From Massospora cicadina (lineage: Eukaryota; Entomophthoromycota; Entomophthoromycetes; Entomophthorales; Entomophthoraceae): a DNA stretch of 64,000 nucleotides. Position numbers and translations under genes: made by a program. Below, piece by piece: positions 43,384-54,859 of this stretch; the stretch's first letter is position 1; each line of letters begins with the position of its first letter. The DNA lies in NCBI GenBank assembly GCA_022478985.1, contig JAKSZP010014904.1, positions 1 through 64,000 on the forward strand, written 5' to 3'. The notes under the pieces are model-generated. The model saw only the letters and a program-made list of their open reading frames with translations, did not search any database and had not been told where the DNA came from.

Positions 43384-45770
43384 CGTCCATTTCCCATTTG
43401 AAATCCTTGGATCTGCCGCCTGCTGCCCCAGTGTGGGGCAGCGGTGCTCCACCACCTAGCATTTCTGCTCTGTGAAGAAACACATTTGAATGGTCTCAAA
43501 TAGTTTGCCAAACTCTTCTGACCAATTTGTTCCCCCACAGGAGTTAGTGGTCCACCTTGCACGCATCCACCCATCATGCCCCCATCCTCTCACCCTTCCT
43601 CAGTCAAACATTTGATTTTGCCTCCATGTTGAGTACAGGCATTCAATCCCATTTTCCAATAAAGGAATCAATGAACTTGCCATTGCTGCCTTTGCACCAG
43701 CTGGCTTTATTAATTTCCACCCTTTTAAGGGCAATTTTGGAATAGGCTTTCAGATGAAGGAGGATGCTATAGCGGTGGCGTTAACTCCTTTGATTTATGA
43801 AAATACCCCAATTCCCACTACCCATACTCGCCTCCCTTCTGACACCTCATTGGTAGTATCATTTGCAAACCTCCCTTCTCACCCACCACCCCATATTCTA
43901 TATGAGCAGCTGATGTTGGGGCTTATGGCTTATGGCTCTCAACCTAACCTCTTCTTCACTGTTCCTTCTGGTGATGAGCGCCTTGCTGCCCCTTGCGCCA
44001 CTGCCACCATCATCCACACCACTCCTCCATTGCCTAACAAATCCCCCATGTGATTGCATTGCAGCAGCACTAGAGCATTTCTTTTGGGCTTGTGTTAACA
44101 ATAATCAATAGATTTGTCCTCTCTATTTCAAATTGACCATTCTAAAAAGTCCTGCCCCCATGCCGCTTCAACTGGTCCTGTCTTTGAAACCTTTTCAGCG
44201 GCATCTGAATGGGGTGTTTTGTTTCCCCCTCTCACCCAACACTCTTGCTTTCTGGGCCAGAGTGGGAAATCTGCACTCACTGTAATGGTCAAAAATGTCC
44301 CAGTTTTTGACCGCCATCTTGCCTTTGGATTGGCAGATTCAAAGTTGATGCTGACAGATTTCCTGATGTAATTTTCCTCAAGTTAAGAGTCTCAACTTCT
44401 CATACTCACTAATTTAACCTTGGATGTAGGGCAATTCGGAAATGTGGAAAGATGACATAGGTAAGTGAGGGTTTTGACCCCAAAATTAACCTTGTTTATT
44501 TATTAACAAAAATAAATATGCTGACGAATTTATCCTAATGACATAAGGCACCACAAATGACACCAGAAAAAAACAAGAGTATTTGGCAGATCAGTTCGCT
44601 GCCAAATCTCAATTTTTTGTTAAGGATACAAAAAGTGGGTCACCGCGGGATATCAGGTAAGACAAGGCAAGAGCAGCCCCAAGGCCACTAGAGAGACTCA
44701 TGTGAGGGTGGGAAATGAGAAAAATTTTGAACTGAGTTCAGAATCGCGCAGGCCTGACCTTTTAAGGTCACCCTTCTGGGGAGCCCCTCCGCACTTTTCT
44801 TCATGCCCCAAGGAGCATGAAGAATAGCTCAGGAGGGGCACAGCCCAGCGCCAAGACCGCATGCACCTCAAAACCCCAAAAAGGCGTTTTGACTCAAAAT
44901 TCAGATTTACAAATTTTGAGTCAAAATATAACAATCAGTTCAACCTGACTGTTACACTCACCACAACCCCCAGCCATGTTCACCCATCTAAATTCACCCC
45001 AGCCAATTGGAATCAGGCTTGCCCACTGTTCACCCCCAAGCAGCTCCCCATTTTCCTACTACTACCCACTCTAATCCTGCCTTCACTATTCCCAGGAACC
45101 AGAATCTGTGGGCCCTATTTGATGAGGTTGACAAGACAGGTGCAATAGTCAGTAATTCAGTTGATGAATCAGGTGAGGAAGCCCCAGATGGGTATGACTG
45201 GGAAGAATTTTTCCTCAGATTTTGACAAACCTATCCCACACAGATGTTATGCCACAAAACCCAATGTTATCCCCTTCCAGAGTGACCACCAGCTTGCCTT
45301 AGCAGCAGTAGCCTCCCCCCATTGTCTCCAACTCTGTATCACAGTAGCAAAGTATTTTGAAGAATTCCACAAAGGCTGACTGTAGTTAATTTACCCATGA
45401 TTTCCCTGAAAATGTGTAAAATGAAATCAATAAATTGGTCAAAGTTACTAAAGCCTCTGCTGTTTATGTAGCTGAACTATTGACCTTTGACCCAAAATCT
45501 GCTATCACCAGTCAAGCTGTAGACAGCTTTTCCCTACTTCCTGATGCCCACCCTCAGGCTAAATATCCCCTGGCAGAATTAGTAAAGTTATCATCGAGGC
45601 TAATATTGCGCATCTCTATTCTTTTATACTACACCTTGACCCCCACCATGCTGATGCCCTGACACCCTTGCTCTTGGCCTCAATCCGCATCTATGCTGCT
45701 GCTTCCCCTGATGTGGTTGATGCATATGCAGATGTGCCACCCATCCCTTCCTCCCCCTCTGCCATGGTGG
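43384..45770 (+). pseudogene. ORF1-like protein of the retroposon, copy 2
   Basis: Collinear with copy 1. The clearest pieces are 43754-44053 (an N-terminal part, with PPHILYEQLMLGLMAYGSQP), 45007-45225 (LWALFDEVDKTGAIVSNSVD, SGEEAPDGYDWEEFF) and 45435-45662 (VTKASAVYVAELLTFDPKSA). Conservation of these blocks in two separate insertions supports one real protein of several hundred residues. The solo LTR and several frameshifts break it. No recognised domain. Confidence 0.5.
44281..44956 (+). mobile_element. Solo LTR of another family, in retroposon copy 2
   Basis: A 676-bp insert relative to copy 1, starting TGTAATGGTC and ending CTGTTACA, flanked by CTCAC (44276-44280 and 44957-44961). TG...CA ends plus a 5-bp duplication identify a solo LTR. 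It shows no similarity I can see to the other LTRs here. A DNA element is less likely because the terminal match (TGTAA/TTACA) is short. Strand is not certain. Confidence 0.8.
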
Positions 45771-46071
45771 GTTAGCGGTCCCCAACTCCATGCCTGGTTG
45801 GAGGTTTTATTTTGTTCTGGTTTTCTGTTTAATTGTTTCAGTTTTTGTTTGCTCTTTGAGTATCAGTACTGTCTGTCCCCTGGTTGGCGTGCCTCAAATA
45901 AAATTTAAAATTGCTATTATCTCTAATTATAATAATGTGATAGTTAGGAATAACATGTAACATCACAGCGTTTACTTGGCCTACAGGAAATGCACCTACA
46001 GGTTCTGGGGTATATCCATAGCGGGATATCCACTTTGTTATAAAGGGTTCGAAATCTCATGTCTATCATGA

Positions 46072-46380
46072 GTTGAGGTATTGACAACACCTCATATTGT
46101 AATTATTGGTCATTGTGGTGGTTGGTATTTAGCAGGCTTAAATTTAAAATTGGCCTGAATATTGCTGGTGGGGTCAGATGGGATAAATTCAGAAAAGGAA
46201 GATATAAACTATAAGCTATAATTAGAATACTTAGTTTTATTAGAAAATGTGTTAGGCTTTTATATCTGATAAAAAATGCAAAGGTATAAAGAATTTTAAG
46301 GTATAAAAGATTTTAGATAAAATAAACAGGGTGAATCAAGGGAAAGAATACCCCTGATGGTTCAATATCTTAGTTTCATT
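46072..46380 (+). repeat. Dispersed repeat, copy 2
   Basis: Partner of 7886-8206, in the same orientation, with similar length and the same order of conserved blocks. Ends CATTACG where copy 1 has TATTACA. Confidence 0.45.
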
Positions 46381-46549
46381 ACGATTTTGGCCTTCTACCA
46401 ATATAAAAGCTAAAATAATTGATTGAAATTATCTGGTAATCTAAACCCATGCACAATACTTGGCAAATCAGCTATTTATAAATTAAAGAAAAACGGATTC
46501 GATGTTATTTAAGTCTAAGCTATTTTCAATTCAAGTGATCTATAGTGTA

Positions 46550-46800
46550 CGCATATTTTATCGATTCGGTTGAGGATCGCTACCGTGCCACGTCCAAGAG
46601 TTTGGATCAAAGCTCTTCGCATTGCCAATTGTGAAATATCGGCAAGTTAGCTTTACACGAGAGCGGTTTCGGCTGAAATGGCGTTCTAAGTGCAGTACGA
46701 CTTTATGTTGAAAATTGGCTAGCACTTTCGAATCTATCATTCGACGTTTCTGCCCTAAACTTAATTCGCTCACTTTTTACCGCCAAGAAAGCCGGATACA
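46550..46800. other. CpG-containing, less decayed segment
   Basis: This block is richer in G+C and CpG than its surroundings (TTTATCGATTCGG, GAGCGGTTTCGGC, TCATTCGACGTTTC). Two overlapping frames are open, including 71 codons on the minus strand (46773-46558). Neither resembles a family I know. It may be part of a host gene or its regulatory region. Confidence 0.3.
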
Positions 46801-47632
46801 ATAAACAATCCTGTATACTCATTGATGCTTAGGAATATGGCCTCAAGCTGTAAGCTTAAAGATCGAGTCTTTCTTTGTCGCAGGGTAATTAGTTTATTGT
46901 ATACCAATCTTAATTTTATCCCAGTTATTAGTAGTTTCCTAGAAGTTTATAATCAACATAGGTTAAGCAGCATTTAGTTTTATTGGTTTCTTTTTATTGC
47001 TCGCTTGTCTATTCTTGCCTTCATGCCTTTTTGTATTTACTTATACTGGCTATTTATGAATTTTGGGGTTTATCTTGCTTATAGCTGCTTTTATGGGCTT
47101 TCTATACGTTAAACCACTTTTTAGAAAGCATCTGCGGTGGCTAGTTTTTTAATCTTGATACTTTTTTATTTAGTTGGTAATTTTTGCATATTTCTTTATT
47201 TTGTTTGGTAAAAGTAGAATTTGTCGCCTCCTATATTTTTATAGGAGGTTTATTTGTTCTTTTCCAACAATTAAGATCTAGCCTAAATTTACTGCTTTAA
47301 ATTAGATTATTATTATTCATTTTTTCCCTTTTTATTCGCATTTATTTTAAGTGTATTTTGGGTGCTATATACTAAATCCTTTGTGGTTCAACGCTCAGAC
47401 CGATTAGGTATTGGACCTATATGGATAAAATTATAGTTTAAGCAACTGGACATATGGGTACAAAACTTACTTTTGGAGTCAAAGTTATATTTAAAATAAT
47501 GCATTATAGAAAACCCGATAATACTACACCATTTTTGCTTTCTTTGATATGTTCCTACAAAGCAATAATACGTTTGATTTTAAATTGGCTGTTGCTTTGA
47601 ATTTTAATTAAACTTATATAGAAAATTTTGTC

Positions 47633-48004
47633 ATGTCGATTTCGAAAGCCCATCATACTAAGCCTTCATTGCGAAGAAGAAAATTGCTAAGGAATCTTCA
47701 AATGGCTTTATATCGAAGGTATTGCTTTAAAGAGGCACGGCTTTACCTGTTTTTATTTAGGTTTTCTTCGCCATTTTTTCCTCGATTTTATAGAAAGAAA
47801 GAGATTAAAGTTTGTGAAAGGGTAGCACGCCTTCTTATTCGTGTCAAAAAAGCGCTGTTGATAGAGCAAGCTCAGGGGAATTTGGGTGCAGATGTCAACA
47901 TAAATAAGTTTTTGCTTCAAATAACAAAGGCTGATACTATTCCTCAAGACTCAACTTGCTTTAAGCCTTACAAACTGAAATCAGTCCTTAATCTCAACCT
48001 CTAA
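47633..48004 (+). CDS. Candidate host ORF, basic 123-residue protein, unknown
   Basis: Uninterrupted frame from ATG 47633 to a TAA-type stop at 48002-48004. The protein is strongly basic at its N terminus (LRRRKLLRNLQMALYRRY), has a short aromatic stretch (LYLFLFRFSSPFFPRFYRKK) and a charged, probably helical middle (VCERVARLLIRVKKALL). I do not recognise it. The sequence around it lacks visible transposon repeats, and the frame could extend upstream through an intron (an AG lies 11 nt before the ATG). It could be a small nuclear gene or a chance ORF; nothing decides between these. Confidence 0.3.
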   Translation: MSISKAHHTKPSLRRRKLLRNLQMALYRRYCFKEARLYLFLFRFSSPFFPRFYRKKEIKVCERVARLLIRVKKALLIEQAQGNLGADVNINKFLLQITKADTIPQDSTCFKPYKLKSVLNLNL

Positions 48005-51000
48005 ATATAATAATTATTAGATTTACCTTTAGATAAAATATAGAATTTACCCTTTGATTTAGATTTGATAATTTATATCTCTATTTGAAATTGCGCTTTC
48101 TTAGGCTTCTTTGATTAGTGTACAACTATAGTAACAAATTTATAATTATTAGAAAATATTTTATAAAATGTTAATGATTCAAGTATTTTTAGAATATAAT
48201 TAATGTAGTTGTTGAGGAATTTATAATTTTTATTTAAACTAGCTTGAGCAATATTATTTATATGAGTTTTGGACTGCATTAACTTTTGTTAATTAACAAA
48301 AAATCTCTTTAAGAATTTTTTTAATTTTGACTTTTCATTCAAATCTGGCAATTGAAAAAAGTAAACGGCTAACTATAATACAATTGTCTTAATTAAATGT
48401 GTATTAGTTATGCAACTTTATTACTTGTTAAGACAGCTTGTTAATTGCGCCCATACAAAGCAATAAGCACTTTGTTAATTTTAAGGTCTTAGATTTACTA
48501 AGTTGATACTTAAGGACAAATGCGTTAACAATAATATGGAAGTGAAAGATGCTATATGATTAATGATATTTGTAGTCCTTTTTATGTTAATTATTAGAAA
48601 GAATGGGGTGATTAACATTTTCAAGAAGTTGACAAGCTTTCAGATGATCTATACGTGGAGTGCAAGGAAAAAATAAAAGTAATAATTTGCAACAGTTTTC
48701 TCTCTACAATTTTGGTATAACGAATTCAATATTGTGATTCAAAAAGCTCTAAATGTATATTTTTGTTAGATGAAATAAATGTTTTCATATGGAAACTGCA
48801 TTATGTGAATTGTCTGAGTAGAATAATCAAAGTGAATTGCTTGTTCATACTACAGTACATTTTTTAAATATATACTTAAGGCAGTAGGGGTTGATGGGTG
48901 CTATGGAGAACTTTTATGAGCAACATATGTTGGCACGTTGAGCCCTATTTCATAAGAAAATTTCAAATCCTTAATATTAACACTTTCATGTCCGGTGACA
49001 CCAACATGTCACGTGCAAACCAAACGTTAGTTGCCGGTGGCAACATGTTGGTGTCACCGGACATGAAAGTGTTAAGCGACACTATAAGAAAACAAAATGC
49101 AACAAAAATTAGTGCTTTTTTGATATTGCATTTTTGGGAATGGTAAACCTTTTACCATAAACTAAGAGTTAATTACTTTTTAATATTAGTAAACTTGATA
49201 TTAAATAAAATGAAAATAAGACCTACTAATCTAATCCACTTTTCTTTTTTAAATTAAATTTTATTTTTTCCCACATGATTTTTACAAAAAACTGTAACAC
49301 ATTTTTTAGTATGATGTAAATTTACTCAAAAATTGATGGGTACAGTCACCAGTAGATACGCTTTTTCATTTTTAATTTAGATATAGATATACAGTTTAGA
49401 AAACAGTAGAAATGATTTGACCTTAAAAGCAAAAATGTTATGGGTACAAAGTTAATCTGTTTCATCACTTTAAAGCTTCAGTTAAGAACACTTTACCATT
49501 ACATTTATCTTGACAAATCACAAATTTTTTAATTGTAATGTATTGATAAAAAATTTCATATAAATTATAGCACATATAGTGTTTGAGCCTTATATATCTT
49601 TAACTACTTTGATTAGTTACCTTACTAATCACATATTCTAACATTAGTCTCTAAAAAGCTCTGAATTATATTCAAAATCCGAGAAAAAATTTAATTGAGA
49701 CCATAAAGTGAATTATTGCATCAAATGAGTTTTTTAATTGTTCTTTGCACAAATTATTCCCAGCTTTCTTATATAAATGTTAAATGAGATTTGTGTTAAA
49801 TATTTAACAAAGCTTTCTGTTCCTTATTATACTCATTATACATCCTCAACTCTTATGAATATATTGCATGGTTTCAAGATTTTTAAAATAAACTCCTGGC
49901 TTATTTTAGATATACAAACTAATGTTTCTTATTGATTTTACTTGGATTAACATAATCCAAGAAATCTCAAACTTTTATATAACAAACCCTTAACCTAAAT
50001 CCTTATGATAAAAACTATATGCGTTATTTTAATTAAAAAGTTTTAATTAATTAATTGTAATATTAGAAACTTTAACTATTGGATAAAGCTTCTTTTTAGG
50101 TGATTTTTCAATAAAGCAACATATGAACCTCCAAGTTTCTTATTTTCATTCATGATTTTAACCATCTATATTTTTAAAAAAAATTAACATCAATTTTATC
50201 AAGTTAAAGGCCCATATATTATATAAAAGAAAAGAACTTAATATCAAGCAAAAAGATCCTTGAAAAAGGGTGGGTAGTGATATGTACATCAATGAGACTA
50301 CAGAAAATCTTTCATTAAATTTTACTAAAATAACACAAACTAATCTTTAGGAAACCCTCACACAAATAACTTCATTTGGATAGTGCCCAGCGCCTTAGAA
50401 AACCTTTAGGTTAGTGATATTCTCATTTTACTATTTACTTTGATGACAAATGTAAGTTCTAATATCATATAAACCTCAAAGCCTCAGAACCTGATAATTT
50501 ATTTTTAATATATAAAGCCTAGTATTAAATTTTTTCCACATAATGAATAAATTTTTTCCATATCAATGGCAAAATGAAGTGTCCTGAAAAACTCAAGTGG
50601 ATCAATCACTTACCCTCATACATAGATATTTAATATTTCAAAGAATTGGTGATTGTAGCATAGTTGTAATGATCAACATGAAATTATACTACATGTAATA
50701 AGATATAAGCCAATTTTACTTAATGTTAAGCCCTAATGCTGTACTCAGAACATAGGGATTTATTTAATGATATTTATGCACAATAATTGCAATAAGATCC
50801 ATGTCACTCTTGCAATGCACTCTCACTTTATAATTTGTATGTGTCCACACTAGTCATAAAAATTGATAGATGCTTATCTACATTTTTAAGCTCTTAATGT
50901 CTATATATAGATATAACAGTCAAGTACCAACTTTCAGATTATAATGGAAATTATAAACAAGTGTTTCTCTCAACTGGCTTTACAAAAATAGTTAGGGTAA

Positions 51001-51225
51001 AAAAGACTACAGAATCATGTCTCTAAATGTCATACTAATTAACATCATATTAGACCCCTACTATCACATCACTACATAAAGAAACTGTAATAAAGTTCAT
51101 AAGATAGCCCAGTTAAGGTCTCTAGCATTTGAAGAAGAAAATTCAATAGCTTTGGTCATCTTTAAGGATGCAATCATTATAACTTAGGTTAATAAGTAGA
51201 TTAAGAGTTTAACAAAGACTCACAC
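48005..51225. other. AT-rich region without genes
   Basis: Apart from the hairpin element at 48977-49075, I see no supported gene, repeat or RNA in these 3.2 kb. Confidence 0.5.
48977..49075. mobile_element. Perfect hairpin mini-element with TTAA ends
   Basis: Arms 48977-49009 and 49043-49075 are perfect 33-bp inverted repeats, TTAACACTTTCATGTCCGGT and on, around a 33-nt spacer. The spacer edge itself contains GTTGCC-GGT-GGCAAC, a smaller palindrome, and CACGTG. Both outer ends are TTAA, which could be a target duplication of piggyBac type or part of the repeat. The core is G+C-rich in very AT-rich DNA. Perfect arms in decayed surroundings suggest recent arrival or a maintained structure. 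No coding capacity. Confidence 0.6.
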
Positions 51226-51670
51226 TGTCATGATTATGAATATCTGAAAGAAGACTTCTCATCCAGTCTGAGAAGTCACTGCACAGTGGATGGACTAGAA
51301 TGCCAAGGGCGTAGATGACCTAACAACTTCAGAATGTGACATACTAAGGGTTAAGTGAAGATCAAACCATTTTATATGCATACCAAATGCCTCATAACAA
51401 TCAAGAAGGCTGTAATGAGGGCAACTGCAGGTCTTAATGGGGCAACCCTATGGTGGAAGAGACATGGAGGGTGACATCTTCTGGTTCTGCAGCTGTTGGT
51501 TGTTGTATACTAAAAAGTTAATGATTAATGGGCATAGGTTAGACAATTTGAACCAAACTGGTGGTAGATTGGAATGATTAACATGGTCACAAGGATTTAA
51601 CATGCAGAATGGATTGACAGTGGTTGTTAGTAATATATACTTTTACAAAATTAGTCACCACGTAGTACAT

Positions 51671-51802
51671 TGCTGGATTGATGGATTGGAACGCTTGCTC
51701 TATGAACTCTGATAGCATGCAGATGCTAGCATGCATTGCTGGATTGATGGATTGGAACACTTGCTCCATGAACTCTGATAGCATGCAGATGCTAGCATGC
51801 AT
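51671..51802. repeat. 66-bp tandem duplication inside the element 4 3' LTR
   Basis: Two copies of a 66-bp unit starting TGCTGGATTGATGGATTGGA (51671 and 51737), with a partial third at 51803. They differ at about two positions. The right LTR has a single worn copy, so the duplication arose after insertion. Each unit includes the palindrome-rich GCATGCAGATGCTAGCATGC. Confidence 0.85.
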
Positions 51803-51910
51803 TTCTGGATTGACTTGGTGTCCTAACAGTATGGCGTGGATGGTGAACATCAAATTAAAAGAGGTGGGAGGAAGATGAGTTTTTTTAAAGATTATAATAG
51901 GCAGTAAACT

Positions 51911-51939
51911 GGTAACCTACCCTTAGGAGGGTAGTTGCC
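51911..51939. repeat. LTR stem-loop beside a TATA box (element 4 3' LTR)
   Basis: GGTAACCTACCC pairs with GGGTAGTTGCC apart from one bulge and one mismatch. On the minus strand TATAAAGGCAAC leads straight into it, which places the predicted transcript start inside the stem. Confidence 0.5.
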
Positions 51940-52429
51940 TTTATAATAGGTAAGAAAGAAAGTTGGGGTTGGAGATTAGAAATTGTCTGCTTCTTAGACA
52001 CAGCAGGAGGTCCTAATTAGGCATTCTGGAAAGAGAGCTTTCAGTTGGGGAGAGGCTTTATATCAGTTTATGAACCTTTTAATAGCACATTCTCCAGATC
52101 AAAAAATAATCCAGGGTGATGCTATTGATTTTAAAGGGATTCATACGGACAGGTGAGCTGATGACACCAATTTTGCATGGAACCATTCTGTCAAGGGAGT
52201 TAATTAAATGAACCTTGAGGACGGATTGAGTAAGCCACAAGTTTGACCTGCAATCCAACCTGCTATCAGTAACCAAAACTGACTTACTAGGCATACTGGG
52301 ACTTATAAAAGGTGTTGGTGGGGTTGGGTAGATTCTAGAAATTCTCAGTGATCAGGACTTGCCTGAGGTGATTCCTAGAGTCCTGCCGGAGGCCCCAAGA
52401 CTGAATCACCTCTCTTCACACCACTTCAA

Positions 52430-52565
52430 TCATTTTATAAAAGTATAAGAGTAAATATGGGTAGAGTGGTAGGATCCTTTGGAGTCAAGGCAGTAACCAA
52501 CCACACATCTACCGCATGAGCTATGTTGCTGATCTGGGAAAGGGGAGAAACAGGAGTCCTAGTGT
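52430..52565 (-). pseudogene. LTR-encoded U3 peptide block (element 4)
   Basis: The minus-strand frame reads TPVSPLSQISNIAHAVDVWL, then VTALTPKDPTTLP, to a stop near 52430. It aligns with PLSQLSDLAHVVDERWVTAL of the solo LTR and PLITQGNLAHMVDKRWVTAL of element 1. The third base positions and flanks differ widely, so the peptide match is not just recent shared DNA. Confidence 0.5.
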
Positions 52566-52639
52566 CCTTCTTACACCTGAAGGGATATTGTTATCAGTCC
52601 ATGCAGAGAGGATAAACTTCTAAACCTATATTATCCTTT

Positions 52640-54143
52640 CCTTTAAAGACAGGAAACATTTGACCTCTTTGGACATGAGAAAGTATAAAATTTATGCCTC
52701 TCAGGAAGTTTAATGGCATGAAGGAAAAACTTTCTGAGGGGGTGAGGAGATTCAAAATAGGATATGTAAAATTGTTTCACCAGTTCTATACAGTTTGCAA
52801 AGTCTTTTTTGATTACCCAGCTGTTCTCATATGAGGGTTAAACTTTCCAGGCTACCAGATACTGGACTGAGTGTCATGGCTTCCTTAAGGTCAAGGTCGC
52901 TTCAACCTCTGCCTCCTGGAAATGTCTACCATGATAAGTTCAGGCGATGTGAGCTGGGGCCCTTAATATAAACAACTGGGACACATAGAACACGTCATGA
53001 TTTTTCCAGTGTGTGGGGATTCTTGATCCTGAAGGCGCAACTACCAATGTTATACAGCACCTTATACAAGCCATAGCATTTTTATGTTAACTTTCCAGGA
53101 TGAGCCTTCATATCTAAGTGTTGGATATTTAATGTGACAAGGAATTCTTTCTTGAGCTCATGTCCTGGGTGATACTTCTATTCCAAAAACTTATTTTATA
53201 ATCTTCTACTGATTTTTGCAAGTTCTCCTGTACAAGACTCTGAGATTTACGCATATAATTCTGGCATTCTTATGAAGTGGGAATGATGGAAGTGAAGCAG
53301 GTGCAATATGGAATGATGGGCTGTATATTAATTTGGCCTTGAAAGCGGAAAGCTGGTAGAATTATAAAAGTATTATAATAGGAAAACTGCGTAGGGGAGG
53401 TTGGATTCCCATGTGTCATGAATAATTAAGGCATAGCAGCGGAGCATTGCTCCAGGGTTTTTCTACTCTCAGTATGATCATCCAATTGGGGGAACTAAGA
53501 GGTTGATTAACAGAGTTTGATATGAAATGGGTCAAGGAGCAACTCCAGAATCTGGCAGTAAATTGAAGTCTGTGGTCACTCACTATCTCCTTGGAAATAA
53601 TAATATAGAATGTATGTGTTTTAAATAAAGACGCAGTTTATTTAGACATCTACATTGCTTTTTATGAGATGAAAAGAGAAAAAATTGTTGAATTGATTAA
53701 CAATTACCATGATCACATCATACCTCTTAGAGGAGGGAAGCTCTACAACAAAATTAAAAATACCAAGGTCCAGGGGTTCTCAGGCTTTTGTATTATATGC
53801 AAATGACCTTTCTTCCCAGATCTGTCTGATTTAGAACATGTACATATCACACAATGTGATATCCATGCGGGGGTTTTCTTTGGAGAACCTTGGCAAGTTG
53901 TACGTTCTCATAACCAGTTCCTAATAATTTTTTGACACAGGGTGGCCCAAAGTTGGGGGATCATGTTATTCTTGTATCACCTGGTCGCGGAGGGTGGGTG
54001 ATACCCAAAATCTGTCCCTGAAGAAGAATACTCTATCCTTGAGAGCATAGCGAGTAAGCTTGTAGGTCTTGGTTTCCAAGCCATTATATAATAAAATCTA
54101 ATATAAAGGTCAGCAGGGTGACAAGAACTTGGTTGAGGAGAGG
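52640..54143 (-). pseudogene. Element 4 integrase (C-terminal part) and chromodomain
   Basis: Minus-strand frames give HWKNHDVFYVSQLF near 53010, then VQYLVAWK near 52860 and SYENSWV with CANCIELVK-type sequence near 52790 (here DFANCIELVKQFY), matching element 1's FQYLMAWKGYPAYENSWVK and CANCMELVKAFH. The tail AIKLPERHKFYTF parallels AIKLPKAHKNVAL. Upstream integrase is heavily worn. Element 3 inserted at 54148/61131 cuts this from the RT half. Confidence 0.7.
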
Positions 54144-54148
54144 CACAC

Positions 54149-54709
54149 TGTTGAGGATTCATCTACAATGACCAATTTACTCAAGATTGAGATTCAATAT
54201 CTTGGTCTAATAAGATTGTAAAATCTACGTTGGAGATATCTGAATCTAGGTTGGACCAACAATCAACCCTTCAGAGTTATCAAATATTCTCTGAAGGATG
54301 ATGTTAAGATATCTGATGAGGCTGAAAATCATATAGGAGGATTGGACTCATCAAATAATAATATTATCAAATCTGGCCATCACAAGTATGGCCTTAATAA
54401 TCAGCAATATTGGTCATCTAATCGGAAAGATCTTCCCTTAGGTGCGCCTCAAAAATCCTCATGCATACCTACTAAATCTACCCCTATAAATATCCCTTAT
54501 TTCTAACTAATAAACTACCTTGATTTTTTTTGAATAGCCTAATTTTGGTCTATTTTCATACAGGATTCTGTATTTCCAATTGAAATCAACTATAGCAACA
54601 GAACTAATAACTTCATTGTAATTGAGTCAATCTTTGCTAGAGCCACGAACTAATAATTTTGTAGCCTTTGTAGCACCTGCTTATCATAATTTATCACAAA
54701 ATTCCAATA
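54149..54709 (+). repeat. Element 3 5' LTR (561 bp)
   Basis: TGTTGAGGATTCATCTAC to AATTCCAATA. Differs from the 3' LTR at roughly 8-9% of positions in the first 150 bp by eye. The end is AATA rather than the usual CA; this reading is forced by the CACAC duplication. Confidence 0.9.
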
Positions 54710-54710
54710 C

Positions 54711-54726
54711 TGGTGCTCCCTGCCAG
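54711..54726 (+). promoter_or_regulatory. Primer-binding site of element 3
   Basis: TGGTGCTCCCTGCCAG starts one base after the LTR. The complement would be a tRNA ending CTGGCAGGGAGCACCA; I do not identify the tRNA. Confidence 0.7.
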
Positions 54727-54859
54727 GTCTGATTCTGAGGCTACCTGGTGAAAACATACTTTCACACCCATGAATATGTCTAGCGAAGAAAGCCACGCCT
54801 GAGGAATCAATGAGTATCACACGATGGGTACACTCCAACAGGCAATAGATGCCTTCCAT

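Larger units (their letters stand above)
43306..45906 (+). mobile_element. ORF1-only retroposon, copy 2
   Basis: Same start (CTTTTCTTTCCACT) and tail (CAAATAAAATTTAAAA) as copy 1. Flanked by AAAATTGCTAGTATC (43291-43305) and AAAATTGCTATTATC (45907-45921), a 15-bp duplication with one mismatch. Without the solo LTR at 44281-44956 and its 5-bp duplication it is about 1,920 bp, against 1,962 bp for copy 1. Equal length and different target sites show that this short form moves as a unit rather than being a chance deletion of a LINE. Confidence 0.87.
51226..52630 (-). repeat. Element 4 3' LTR
   Basis: TGTCATGATTATGAA (plus sense) marks one end. The other end, near 52630, is set by the pol tail and the purine tract that follow; TGTAAG appears worn to TATAGG there. 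Contains the U3 peptide SNIAHAVDVWLVTAL (minus strand, near 52535-52490) and an R-U5 block (51470-51230). A 66-bp unit is duplicated inside (51671-51802). Confidence 0.75.

Noticed and set aside
44281..44956. A DNA transposon with TGTAA/TTACA inverted ends
   Set aside because: The inverted match is short and degenerate; TG...CA ends with a 5-bp duplication fit a solo LTR better.
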